Notes: a model not told the origin generated them from the letters alone. A DNA stretch of 23,970 nt from Clostridia bacterium (GCA_017457345.1 JAFTHR010000248.1:1-23970); one strand, 5' to 3'. Positions 1-7,857 are shown, counted from the stretch's first letter. A program made the numbers and translations.

Positions 1-286
1 GTTTCGCAACCCGTACTCCGTTAAAACGCGGAGTTGCAAGCAGGTTTAGGCAAACGCGGCTTTCCCGCAGGGAGTTTACTTGGCGTAAACGAGCAAGGGA
101 AAACGCAAGTTTAACGAAGAGATGCGCCGCAAATACGCGTTTCGCAACCCGTACTCCGTTAAAACGCGGAGTTGCAAGCAGGTTTAGGCAAACGCGGCTT
201 TCCCGCAGGGAGTTTACTTGGCGTAAACGAGCAAAGGAAAACGCAAATTTAACGAAGAGATGCGCCGCAAATACGCGTTTCGCAAC
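1..286. repeat. 138-bp tandem repeat, two full copies plus a 10-bp remnant
   Basis: Bases 1-138 and 139-276 are copies of the same 138-bp unit, and 277-286 repeats its first 10 bases. The two full copies differ only by G/A at 97 versus 235 and G/A at 109 versus 247. Each unit can fold into three small hairpins. In copy 1 these are ACTCCG/CGGAGT (15-20 with 29-34), GCGG/CCGC (56-59 with 65-68) and GTTTAC/GTAAAC (74-79 with 85-90). The unit length is a multiple of three, but an in-frame stop interrupts the reading that leads into tkt. The array probably continues left of the window. Apart from this repeat, 1-325 holds only the tkt ribosome binding site and no clear promoter. No spacers are present, so it is not a CRISPR array. 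Its function is unknown. Confidence 0.95.
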
Positions 287-325
287 AATAAAACAACAAA
301 TAATATAAAATTAGGAGATATATTG

Positions 326-2332
326 ATGATGGACGTTCAACAAACCACTATCAACGCGGTTAGAATTTTATCCGCAGAAGCAATCGAAAAGGCGAAATCG
401 GGGCATCCCGGTCTTCCAATGGGTTGCGCACCGATTGCATACACCCTTTTCCAACATTTCTTGAAGTTTAACCCCAAGAATCCGAAATGGGACGATCGCG
501 ATCGCTTTATCCTTTCCGCCGGCCACGGTTCTATGATGTACTACTCTCTACTTTACCTTTACGGCTATGGATTGACGAAGGACGATTTGATGAATTTCCG
601 TCAACTCGGCGCAAAAACCGCAGGTCACCCCGAATACGGCCACACCGTTGGTGTGGAAACGACGACGGGGCCTTTGGGTCAAGGGATTGCAAACGCCGTT
701 GGTATGGCAATGGCAGAAGCAAACCTTGCCGCAAAATTTAACAAGCCCGGTTTCCCCGTAGTCGACCACTACACGTACGCCATCTGCGGCGACGGTTGCT
801 TAGAAGAAGGGATTTCGTACGAAGCTTGTTCGTTTGCAGGCACGCACAAACTCGGCAAATTGATTTTGCTTTACGACGATAACGAAATTACGATCGAAGG
901 GAATACGGACGTGACGTTTAAAGAAAACGTAGGCGCACGTTTTGCCGCACAAAACTGGCAAGTATTGCACGTTGATCTTGTGGCTAGTCCCGACGACGTG
1001 GAAGCCCTTTCGGATGCTATTGAAAAGGCAAAAGAACGCACCGATAAACCTTCGGTGATTATTTGCCACACGAAGATCGGCTACGGCTCGCCTCTTGAAG
1101 GAAGCGAAAAATCGCACGGCGCGCCCCTTGGCAAGGAAAACCTTGAAAAATCGAAGAAGAAATTGAACTGGCCTTGCGAAGAGGCGTTCGATTGTCCTCA
1201 AGAAGTATTCGACCACTGTGCAACCGCTGCAAAAGCAGGCGCAGACAAAGAACTTACTTGGAAAAAGATGTTCGCCGAATACGAATACACCTATCCTGAA
1301 CTTGCACAAGCCTATAAGGACGCGATGGAAGGCAAAAAGCCGAACTTCGACGAGATGGAAGACTTGTACGACTTTGAAAAACCCATGGCTACCCGCCAAA
1401 CTTCCGCAAAAGTTTTAAACAAACTTGCTGCGGTTATGCCCCAACTTATCGGCGGTAGTGCCGACCTTGGCCCTTCCAACCTTTCGGAAATGAAGGACAC
1501 GGACGAAATTAAATACGGCACGTTCTCCCCCGATTCTTTCGAAGGCAGAAACTTGCACTACGGTATTCGTGAACACGCTATGGCGGCTATGGCGAACGGT
1601 ATGCAATTACACGGCGGTTTGCAAGCGTACTGCGCAACCTTCTTCGTGTTCTCCGACTATTGCAAACCCGCAATGCGTTTGTCGGCGTTGATGCAAGTGC
1701 CCGTCACCTATATTATGACGCACGACTCGATCGGCGTTGGGGAAGACGGTCCTACCCACCAACCCGTTGAACAACTCATTATGCTCCGTTCCATCCCCGG
1801 CTTAAAGGTGTTCCGCCCTGCCGACGGCAAAGAAACGGCTGCCGCTTGGGTTTCGGCTATGAGTGGCAAAGAACCTACCGTACTCGTACTCACCCGCCAA
1901 AACTTGCCTCAATACGAAAACAGCGGCAAGAACGCACTTAAAGGCGGCTACGTGCTTGAAGATTGCGAAGGCACGCCGGACGTACTCTTGATCGGTACGG
2001 GTTCGGAAGTAGAACTTTGCGTGAAGGCAAAAGCACAACTTGAAGAACAAGGCGTGAAAGCCCGCGTAGTTTCTATGCCTTGTATGGAAGAGTTCGATAA
2101 GCAAGAAGAACAATATAAAGAAAGCGTTCTTCCCAAAGACGTGAAAGCAAGAGTGTGCGTTGAAGCCGCTTCTCCTTATAGTTGGTATAAATACGCAGGC
2201 GATTGCGGCGAAACGGTTTGCATGGAAACGTTCGGTGCATCCGCGCCCGCAGGCGTGCTCTTTAAACACTTCGGTTTCACTCCCGAAAACATTGTGGAAA
2301 AAGCGCTCGCTTCCATTGAAAAAACGAAATAA
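326..2332 (+). CDS. tkt: Transketolase
   Basis: This encodes a thiamine-diphosphate enzyme of 668 residues, close to the usual length of about 660. It transfers two-carbon ketol units in the non-oxidative pentose phosphate pathway in the cytoplasm. Visible family features are SGHPG with His27, SAGHGS with His67, the ThDP/metal motif from GDG (155-157) to DDN (184-186), the start of the pyrimidine-binding domain near MATRQTSAK, and the catalytic-Glu region HYGIREHAMAA. I chose the ATG at 326 because AGGAG lies at 313-317, eight bases upstream. An in-frame ATG at 260 would add 22 residues encoded partly by the tandem repeat and has no Shine-Dalgarno sequence. The gene stands alone, with the repeat upstream and a terminator downstream. 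Confidence 0.97.
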   Translation: MMDVQQTTINAVRILSAEAIEKAKSGHPGLPMGCAPIAYTLFQHFLKFNPKNPKWDDRDRFILSAGHGSMMYYSLLYLYGYGLTKDDLMNFRQLGAKTAGHPEYGHTVGVETTTGPLGQGIANAVGMAMAEANLAAKFNKPGFPVVDHYTYAICGDGCLEEGISYEACSFAGTHKLGKLILLYDDNEITIEGNTDVTFKENVGARFAAQNWQVLHVDLVASPDDVEALSDAIEKAKERTDKPSVIICHTKIGYGSPLEGSEKSHGAPLGKENLEKSKKKLNWPCEEAFDCPQEVFDHCATAAKAGADKELTWKKMFAEYEYTYPELAQAYKDAMEGKKPNFDEMEDLYDFEKPMATRQTSAKVLNKLAAVMPQLIGGSADLGPSNLSEMKDTDEIKYGTFSPDSFEGRNLHYGIREHAMAAMANGMQLHGGLQAYCATFFVFSDYCKPAMRLSALMQVPVTYIMTHDSIGVGEDGPTHQPVEQLIMLRSIPGLKVFRPADGKETAAAWVSAMSGKEPTVLVLTRQNLPQYENSGKNALKGGYVLEDCEGTPDVLLIGTGSEVELCVKAKAQLEEQGVKARVVSMPCMEEFDKQEEQYKESVLPKDVKARVCVEAASPYSWYKYAGDCGETVCMETFGASAPAGVLFKHFGFTPENIVEKALASIEKTK

Positions 2333-2344
2333 TTAGCCAAAAAC

Positions 2345-2396
2345 AACGGGGCAGGTACAAAAATCGTACCTGCCCCGTTTATTTTTATTCTTTTTT
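2345..2396. terminator. Bidirectional intrinsic terminator between tkt and the S41 protease gene
   Basis: A perfect 14-bp stem (2345-2358 with 2366-2379) encloses a 7-base loop. On the plus strand it is followed by a T-rich run up to the stop codon of the opposing gene. The minus-strand side is followed by a shorter T-rich stretch. The stem lies between two convergent genes and probably serves both. Confidence 0.9.
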
Positions 2397-3858
2397 AGGC
2401 GTTCAACCCCAGCGCGGCAAGAGCCGCCAAAAGTTCTTGATCCCCTTCTATGGAATAAGCAACCGTTTTCGTGCCGTCTGCAACCAAAACGCCGCGCCCG
2501 TGAATACAGTTTTTTGAAACGGGCCAATGCACCGTGGCGCTCGTTAGCGTGACGGCATCCTTTTCACCCACTAGCGTTAAATAGTACGTGGATTGCATAA
2601 TCCCTTTCCCGAACGTTTTTCCGCCGTTGCCGCTATCGGTTAAGCACACGTCCGCATACGCGCACGCACCATAATCTATCATAGCACCGATCAAGCACTC
2701 GGAAGCGGACGCCGTATTTTGATCGGCAAGCACGCAAATACGGCTATCGGTAGCAAAATACTCACCGTAATCGTTGCGGTGTGCCGTAAACCGTTCTTCT
2801 CTCCCGTCTCGGTATTTTGCAATCGCCACCGTGGGGTTCATCCCCTTTCCGCTCTTGCAAAAATAGGAAGCAATCCCACACAAAATATCCATATACCCAC
2901 CGCCGTTGGAACGGAGATCGAGCACCAAATTTTTCTTCCCTTCCACGCGGAACTGCTCCATTGCCACGCCGAATTGCTCCGCCGCACCGCCGTTAAAGGA
3001 CGTGAGTTCAATATACGCCGTATCTTGCGCGATCGGCAAATAGTATTCATTCGAAAGGGGCGTGAGTTCTTCCGCCGTTTCCCCTGCAAACGAATACGCC
3101 GTGGTTGCCGCGCGATAGTACACGTAGTTTTCCACGTATTCCCCACGTGCAACTTTCACCGTGCGTTTCGGCGCGCTTTCGCCGTCTTTCACTTCCAACA
3201 CCACTTCTTTCCCTACGGCGGCGTTTTCGCAAAACTGGGAGAACTTTTCGTAGGTAGTGAACGGTTCAATGCTTTGCTCCGTTTCCCCGTACCCCGTTAA
3301 ATAGGAGCGAGATCGAATTCCTGCACGCTCGGCGGGAGAGTTGCCCGAAACACGGGCAATATACAGCCCTTTATCGGGCGTGACTGCCGTGGTGTAAAAC
3401 GTGAGCCCAAACCCAACGTAGCCGCCTTGCGATTCCTTCATTTCCTTTGCAAGTTCTTCGGCAGGCAAGTAATGGGAATAATCGTCTAACAATCCGTCGT
3501 TTACGGCGCGGTATAACACGCTATAAAACTCGTCGTCGGAGATCTCTTGATAATAGTATTTTTGAATGGTGTTTTTGAGTTTTGCAATCGTTAACAAATC
3601 GTCGTCTAACGTGCTTTTATGCACGAGCATCCCTGCAAAAAAGGAAGAGGCGGCAATGAGAACTCCACCCAAAACGGAGAGCACGATTTTACCCGTTTTT
3701 CTCTTTTTTGGAGCAGGCATGGTAGGATTTTCGGGGCGTGGAGCAGGAAGATCGCTCTTTTCTTGCTCTTTTTGCGCAGGAAAATCTACGGGCTCAAACA
3801 CGTCGTTTAAGTCCGTTTCTTCTTTCGCGATATTTTCAACGGGTTGTTCTTCCGCCAT
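2395..3858 (-). CDS. S41 family C-terminal processing peptidase with PDZ domain
   Basis: This is a 487-residue CtpA/Prc-like serine protease. A long, charged and Pro-rich cytoplasmic N-terminus (1-50) precedes one membrane segment (about 56-78), so the catalytic part should lie outside the membrane. A PDZ-like region spans about 145-235 (GLYIARVSGNSPAERAGI). The peptidase domain shows LDLRSNGGG (313-321), NTASASE with likely nucleophile Ser384, and KTFGKGIMQ with likely general base Lys418 and Gln422. The Ser-to-Lys spacing is about nine residues longer than I expect for CtpB. The ATG at 3858 has an AGGAG-type site just upstream. It lies 14 bp after the PucR-type gene and is probably co-transcribed with it. 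The substrate is unknown; CtpB-like proteases often act in regulated proteolysis of envelope proteins. Confidence 0.92.
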   Translation of the reverse strand: MAEEQPVENIAKEETDLNDVFEPVDFPAQKEQEKSDLPAPRPENPTMPAPKKRKTGKIVLSVLGGVLIAASSFFAGMLVHKSTLDDDLLTIAKLKNTIQKYYYQEISDDEFYSVLYRAVNDGLLDDYSHYLPAEELAKEMKESQGGYVGFGLTFYTTAVTPDKGLYIARVSGNSPAERAGIRSRSYLTGYGETEQSIEPFTTYEKFSQFCENAAVGKEVVLEVKDGESAPKRTVKVARGEYVENYVYYRAATTAYSFAGETAEELTPLSNEYYLPIAQDTAYIELTSFNGGAAEQFGVAMEQFRVEGKKNLVLDLRSNGGGYMDILCGIASYFCKSGKGMNPTVAIAKYRDGREERFTAHRNDYGEYFATDSRICVLADQNTASASECLIGAMIDYGACAYADVCLTDSGNGGKTFGKGIMQSTYYLTLVGEKDAVTLTSATVHWPVSKNCIHGRGVLVADGTKTVAYSIEGDQELLAALAALGLNA

Positions 3859-3872
3859 AATTACTCCTTAAA

Positions 3873-4886
3873 TCACTTCTCTTTTAATTGATTGATGAGC
3901 GTGAGCACGCGGAAAGATACGGCGTCTGTAAAATTGCGCACGTTCAAGCCCGTGGTCTCTTTAATTTTATCCAAACGATAAATCAAGGTATTGCGGTGTA
4001 CGTATAAGTTTCGCGCCGTTTCGCTTACGTTTAAACTGCTGCGCAAGAACTCTTCTACCGTTGCCATCATTTCTTCGTCTTCAAACACCGCTTTCGCGCG
4101 CTCGTCGGATAAGAGCGCCGCGTATTCGCCCAAACGGCTTTGCGGAATCTCTTCTAACAATTTCACGAGCAAATACTGCCGGTACGTGTGCACCGAATCG
4201 GTGGATTCGAACATCTCTGCATAACGAAGCGCCGCCGTGGCTTGCTCGAACGATTGCCCGATCTCACGCACCGATTGCACCGTTTCCCCCACACCTATCA
4301 CCGCGCTAAGCCCTAACTCTTCTTTTAGCGTTTGCGCTAAAAATTCGGCGTAGTCGCAAGAAGCGTCCTTATCTTCGTCTTTTTGAACGAATTTCACCAT
4401 TGCAAAAGAATTTTCGTTAAGCCGAACGGCGGCGTCTAACGAGTTTCCCGTGTACTGCGTGGCAAGCGAAATGGCTTCGGTGAGCAATTTCTCCGTTTGA
4501 ACGATTACCACAAAGCAAGGCGAGTTGCCGAGCGCGTACTTAGCAACGTACCGCGCGGCGGAAGATTGCGTGTATTCGCCGAACATTAAGTCTCTTAAAA
4601 ACTCTTCCTTCGTGCGTTCGTTTTCGCTTGCAAGTGAACTTTCAAGATACGCCGGTAGTAAAAATGCACAATTTTTTTGCCGTTCATCCACACCGCTTAA
4701 AACGCCTACGTACCCCACGCCTTTGTAAGTAAAACGGAAAAAAGTGTTCTCACCGTCGTCCGTCACGCTTTCGAACGGCTTATCACAATAGGGAACGCCC
4801 TTTTTTCGCTCGCCTTCGGCGTAGCAATTCAGTTCTACGGACAATTTTTCGCCGACTTCGGCAAGAATTTTTTTAAGCCCCGTCAT
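3873..4886 (-). CDS. PucR/CdaR-type helix-turn-helix transcriptional regulator
   Basis: This is a 337-residue protein. The C-terminal part (about 275-330) is the PucR-type helix-turn-helix, recognisable from ETARNLYVHRNTLIYRLDKI. The middle (about 120-230) resembles the CdaR GGDEF-like domain (FVVIVQTEKL, SAVIGVG, SFEQATAALRYA). The first 100 residues match no sensor I recognise. Family members are DNA-binding regulators that usually respond to a metabolite through the N-terminal part. The start at 4886 has an AAAGGA site eight bases upstream. It precedes the S41 protease by 14 bp, forming a two-gene unit behind its own promoter. Its targets cannot be named from the sequence; autoregulation and control of the protease are plausible. 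Confidence 0.88.
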   Translation of the reverse strand: MTGLKKILAEVGEKLSVELNCYAEGERKKGVPYCDKPFESVTDDGENTFFRFTYKGVGYVGVLSGVDERQKNCAFLLPAYLESSLASENERTKEEFLRDLMFGEYTQSSAARYVAKYALGNSPCFVVIVQTEKLLTEAISLATQYTGNSLDAAVRLNENSFAMVKFVQKDEDKDASCDYAEFLAQTLKEELGLSAVIGVGETVQSVREIGQSFEQATAALRYAEMFESTDSVHTYRQYLLVKLLEEIPQSRLGEYAALLSDERAKAVFEDEEMMATVEEFLRSSLNVSETARNLYVHRNTLIYRLDKIKETTGLNVRNFTDAVSFRVLTLINQLKEK

Positions 4887-4933
4887 TCGTAATTTCCTTT
4901 CGCGGTTTTACGCCGCGGATTTTCTTTTCTATT

Positions 4934-4962
4934 ATTATAGCGCAAATTGCACAAAAATTCAA
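4934..4962 (-). promoter_or_regulatory. Sigma-A-type promoter for the PucR-type gene and S41 protease
   Basis: On the minus strand, -35 TTGAAT (4957-4962) is separated by 17 bases from -10 TATAAT (4934-4939). The predicted leader is about 40 bases. A small CGCGG/CCGCG hairpin (4901-4905 with 4913-4917) lies in that leader, just upstream of the ribosome binding site. Confidence 0.75.
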
Positions 4963-5047
4963 GGGTTTTTAAAAAGTATCGATTATTTTTTCTTCCCTTT
5001 TTTTAAAAAAAATGTGCCGTTTTCGCACAAAAAAAGTTTTTTTTGTG

Positions 5048-5076
5048 TTGACATGGCGCGCATTAAATGATATAAT
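5048..5076 (+). promoter_or_regulatory. Consensus sigma-A promoter for the Glu/Tyr-tract membrane protein
   Basis: -35 TTGACA (5048-5053), a 17-base spacer and -10 TATAAT (5071-5076) match the consensus exactly. Phased A/T tracts and a TGTGC/GCACA hairpin (5013-5017 with 5025-5029) lie just upstream and could act as an UP element or curved DNA. The leader to the start codon at 5164 is about 80 bases. Together with the divergent PucR promoter this accounts for the 4887-5163 gap; I see no RNA gene there. Confidence 0.9.
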
Positions 5077-5163
5077 ATATTCTACGATATATATGTTCCC
5101 CCTTCTCGCTTTCCCTACCGCGTGGAAACGGAACGAAAAAATATAATTTTAGGAGTTTTTATA

Positions 5164-6669
5164 ATGAGTAAAGTAAAAACTAACGACGGTGCAACCGTAA
5201 AAGCACCCAAGTACGTCGCTTATAGACTGTTTGCGCTCTTGCTTGCCGCTGCTCCGATTGCCGTTTTGTGCCTTTTACCCATCAACTTCCTTGTTGGCGT
5301 GGAAGACTTTAAACAAGCAACCTTTCTCTCCGTCGTTTTAGACTTAGTGAAAGTGCTCTTCACCGGTGGCGAAGCGGAATTCTTCCTTTCCGACGCGCGC
5401 CTGTTCGGCGTGTTGCCCGTTCTCTTTGAAACGGACACCATTTGCGGCGCGGTGACCAACGCTTGGATTTACGTGATCGCTATCGCGGTTGTTCTTACCA
5501 CGGTATTTGCGCTCATCTCTTTGTTCAGCGGTAAAGCGGCTAGAAAACTTGCGCCCACCATTTCCCTTTTGAACTTCTGGGCATACGCAGGTTATGCGGC
5601 TTCTATTATCGTCACCTGCTTCTACTTGCAAACGGGCTTCCCTATCGACCTTTACGTGCTTGCCATTGCAGGCGTGAGCCTTGTTGCCTTGATTGTATTC
5701 GCCTTAATTAAAAACGGCGCTTCTGCTCTCGTGCAACTCTTGCTCTTCTTGCTTACCTGCGCCGTTTCGGCTGCGTTCGTATACGCATTCACCGTTTTGG
5801 CAAACGAAGGCACGAAAGACCTTATTTCGCTTGGTCTTCTCTACAAGATCGTTGTGGCTTCGCTCGTTGGGCTTTCCGTTTTGTTCGTGTTCATTTCCAG
5901 CATTCGCTTGCTCACGAAGAAAGGTTATGGCTTCGATATTTTCCGCTACGTGTTGATGGCGATTATCACGCTCGCACTCGGCGTAGTTTCCGCACTCCGC
6001 TACTTCGGCGTGGAAATCGGTTTCCTTGGGTTTACGTTCGCGTTCACCGTGGAAGAAGCGCTTTGGCTTATGATCGTATTCGCAAGCGCGTTCGTGGTTA
6101 GCGTTCTTCAAATCATCATTGCCGCAATCGCAAAAGCGAAAGGCAAGAAAGCCGTGAAAGCGGAAGAACCCGCACAAGTGGTAGCCGAAGAAGCGAAACC
6201 CGCTGCAAAACCCGTGCAAGCCGCACCCGTTGCTGCTCCTGCACCCGTTGCCGTAGCCGTTGAAGAAAAACAAGAAAAACCCCTTGTTCCCGTTTACTCC
6301 GCTCCCGAAGAAGAAGAGGAAGAATACGAGGAAGAATACGAAGAAGAAGAATACGAAGAAGGGGAATACGAGGAAGAATACGAAGAAGAGGAATACGAAG
6401 AAGAGGAATACGAGGAATACGAAGAAACGGAAAACAAAGCAAAAGATCCGTTTATCGCAACGCTCACCAAAGCGGAACGCGTTCAATTCTCCGAAGTATT
6501 CTTGCTTAAAACGAGCGGCGAACTCAGCAAGTTGCCCGCTTACGAAGTTGGCGGCGAAAACACCGAATTCTTTAGAAAAGTATTCGTTTATCTCGGCGTT
6601 TACAGAGATAAGATTCCTAGCCAAATTTTGGATAAGATGTACTCCTTCTACCAAAAGAACAACGAATAA
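5164..6669 (+). CDS. Polytopic membrane protein with Glu/Tyr-rich tract and C-terminal domain of unknown function
   Basis: This is a 501-residue protein of a family I do not recognise. The first 322 residues contain about eight hydrophobic segments, roughly at 20-40, 98-120, 136-154, 164-182, 186-212, 224-247, 259-279 and 301-322. An Ala/Pro/Lys/Glu linker (325-380) follows. Residues 382-421 then consist almost only of Glu with a Tyr every few residues (EEEYEEEYEEEEYEE). The last 75 residues (427-501) look folded and non-repetitive, with QFSEVFLL, LPAYEVGGENTEFF and KVFVYLGVYRDKIPSQILDKMY. The start at 5164 is fixed by AGGAG at 5151; an upstream in-frame ATG at 5122 lacks one. The gene is monocistronic, with a consensus promoter and a strong terminator, so it may be well expressed. 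No function is assigned. Confidence 0.85.
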   Translation: MSKVKTNDGATVKAPKYVAYRLFALLLAAAPIAVLCLLPINFLVGVEDFKQATFLSVVLDLVKVLFTGGEAEFFLSDARLFGVLPVLFETDTICGAVTNAWIYVIAIAVVLTTVFALISLFSGKAARKLAPTISLLNFWAYAGYAASIIVTCFYLQTGFPIDLYVLAIAGVSLVALIVFALIKNGASALVQLLLFLLTCAVSAAFVYAFTVLANEGTKDLISLGLLYKIVVASLVGLSVLFVFISSIRLLTKKGYGFDIFRYVLMAIITLALGVVSALRYFGVEIGFLGFTFAFTVEEALWLMIVFASAFVVSVLQIIIAAIAKAKGKKAVKAEEPAQVVAEEAKPAAKPVQAAPVAAPAPVAVAVEEKQEKPLVPVYSAPEEEEEEYEEEYEEEEYEEGEYEEEYEEEEYEEEEYEEYEETENKAKDPFIATLTKAERVQFSEVFLLKTSGELSKLPAYEVGGENTEFFRKVFVYLGVYRDKIPSQILDKMYSFYQKNNE

Positions 6670-6686
6670 TCGATTAAAAAATTACA

Positions 6687-6720
6687 CGCTCTCGGCAGTT
6701 CCGCCGAGAGCGAATTTTTT
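6687..6720 (+). terminator. Intrinsic terminator of the Glu/Tyr-tract membrane protein gene
   Basis: A perfect 10-bp stem CGCTCTCGGC/GCCGAGAGCG (6687-6696 with 6703-6712) has a 6-base loop and is followed by a run of T (to 6720). Confidence 0.93.
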
Positions 6721-6724
6721 GCGC

Positions 6725-6750
6725 AAAAAAAATCGGCTTGTTCGCCGATT
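6725..6750 (-). terminator. Intrinsic terminator of the sigma-factor operon
   Basis: Read on the minus strand, AATCGGC/GCCGATT (6744-6750 with 6731-6737) forms a 7-bp stem with a 6-base loop, followed by a run of T. The first bases of the stem overlap the stop codon of the last gene (6749-6751). Confidence 0.8.
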
Positions 6751-7105
6751 AAAATAATTCTATTAACACTCTTACGAGCCCTTCTTGTTGCGTGCGCTCC
6801 ACGCATACGCTATCAATTAAAAATAAGCCCCTGCCGCTTTCCGCAAATACTTCCGCTCTGCGGCTTACCGTAGGCGGCGTACCGCCTGCACTTGAATATA
6901 CTTTAAGTTCCAACTTTCCGTTTTCTATTTTGCTTTCCAGGCACGCCGTTCCCAAGGTATGTCGGAACACGTTTTCCACTAGTTCCGTTGCCACTAACTT
7001 ACTATCGAAAATCTTTTCCGCCGAAGCCCCTTCTTCTTCTAAAAAAAGGCAAAGAGCGTCTATCGCCGCTTTGATCGATTCTCGTTCGGTCAATTCGTAA
7101 AACAT
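6749..7105 (-). CDS. GHKL-type anti-sigma kinase-like protein (RsbW/SpoIIAB family), downstream of sigma
   Basis: This 118-residue protein has the layout of the HATPase_c_2 family of anti-sigma factor serine kinases. The N-box is intact, ATELVENVFRH, with Glu41 and Asn45. A glycine-rich segment ESGRGLFLIDSV (89-100) matches the G2/lid region. Where the family normally has the adenine-contacting Asp of the G1 box, this protein reads VYSSAGG (69-75), so that Asp seems absent. Family members bind their sigma factor and phosphorylate a STAS antagonist. I place the start at 7105 because an AGGAGG-type site precedes it. A further in-frame extension to 7192 would overlap sigma and has no such site. 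The gene is last in the operon, 20 bp after sigma. Confidence 0.8.
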   Translation of the reverse strand: MFYELTERESIKAAIDALCLFLEEEGASAEKIFDSKLVATELVENVFRHTLGTACLESKIENGKLELKVYSSAGGTPPTVSRRAEVFAESGRGLFLIDSVCVERTQQEGLVRVLIELF

Positions 7106-7125
7106 ATCCGCTCCTCCTCTTTTCT

Positions 7126-7857
7126 TTATACGCCGTCTTTTAATTTTTCGCGCAAACGCGCCAACAGTTTTTTCTCCGTTCTCGAAACGCACATTTGCGA
7201 AACGCCTAATTTCTTTGCCGTTTCCGTTTGCGAAAGTTCGCTCACGAACCGATAATAAATAAGTTCTTTCTCCGCAGGAGAAAAATCCTGCATTGCCGCT
7301 TTTAACGATTCTTTCGTTTCAAACGCCTCAAAGGCGTTTTCCTTTTCGTCTGCGAGCACGTCGTGCAAAGAGCGGCCGTCTTCCCCTTCCGCGCCCACGA
7401 GCGAATCAAGCGATACCGAACCGCTGATTTCAAGGGCGTGGAGCACGTCTTCTTCCGGGATAGACAAAGCCTCGGCAATCTCCTTTGCCGTGGGTTTTTC
7501 GCCCGTTTTTGCGGCGTATTCGTTTGAATACGCACGCACCTTCACGCTAATCTCGCCTAACTTACGCGGCAGTTTTACCATACGCGTTTTATCGCGGAAA
7601 TAGTTTTTAATCTCTCCCGCAATCGTTGGCGTAATGAACGTGCTAAACTGCATCCCTAGCGCAGGATCGAACCGTTCAATTCCACGAAGAAGGGCAAGCG
7701 ACGCCACTTGCTTCAAATCGTCGTACTCTACCCCCCTACCCACAAATTTTTTGGCAAGGATATCGGCTATGTAGAGATATTTTTCGGCGATTTGGTTGCG
7801 CAGGGCAACGTCACCCGATTGTTTGTACCTCTCAAAGAGGGTGTTGATCTCTTCCAT
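7126..7857 (-). CDS. Sigma factor of the SigB/SigF/SigG type
   Basis: This is a 243-residue alternative sigma factor lacking region 1, as expected for the SigB/SigF/SigG group. Region 2 (about 25-95) includes YDDLKQVASLALLRGIERFD and the FSTFITPTIAGEIKNYFRD block. Region 3 covers about 98-170. Region 4 (about 185-240) contains the helix-turn-helix LSQTETAKKLGVSQMCVSRTEKK. It directs RNA polymerase to a special promoter set and should be held inactive by a GHKL partner encoded beside it. Whether it is a stress (SigB-like) or sporulation (SigF-like) factor cannot be decided here. The site before the ATG at 7857 is only purine-rich (CGGAAAAAAG), weaker than its neighbours, hinting at translational coupling or lower output. 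It starts 20 bp after the preceding gene. Confidence 0.93.
   Translation of the reverse strand: MEEINTLFERYKQSGDVALRNQIAEKYLYIADILAKKFVGRGVEYDDLKQVASLALLRGIERFDPALGMQFSTFITPTIAGEIKNYFRDKTRMVKLPRKLGEISVKVRAYSNEYAAKTGEKPTAKEIAEALSIPEEDVLHALEISGSVSLDSLVGAEGEDGRSLHDVLADEKENAFEAFETKESLKAAMQDFSPAEKELIYYRFVSELSQTETAKKLGVSQMCVSRTEKKLLARLREKLKDGV

Noticed and set aside
1..286. CRISPR array
   Set aside because: The repeats are 138 bp and directly abutting, with no variable spacers and no cas genes.
800..1399. 199-residue minus-strand frame inside tkt
   Set aside because: It is antisense to clearly conserved transketolase sequence, lacks a ribosome binding site and has low-complexity Phe/Arg/Val composition.
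2719..3300. 193-residue plus-strand frame inside the S41 protease gene
   Set aside because: It is antisense to conserved PDZ and S41 sequence, with no start signals.
4901..5047. RNA gene in the A/T-rich divergent gap
   Set aside because: Only short stems (5 bp) and homopolymer tracts are present; two promoters explain the region.
5704..6654. 316-residue minus-strand frame opposite the Glu/Tyr-tract protein
   Set aside because: It is an artefact of the GAA-rich tract, which reads as Phe-rich on the other strand. The plus-strand gene has promoter, ribosome binding site and terminator.
7106..7192. N-terminal extension of the last GHKL gene to 7192
   Set aside because: It would overlap the sigma coding end, is rich in Arg/Lys without family resemblance, and the AGGAGG before 7105 fixes the start.
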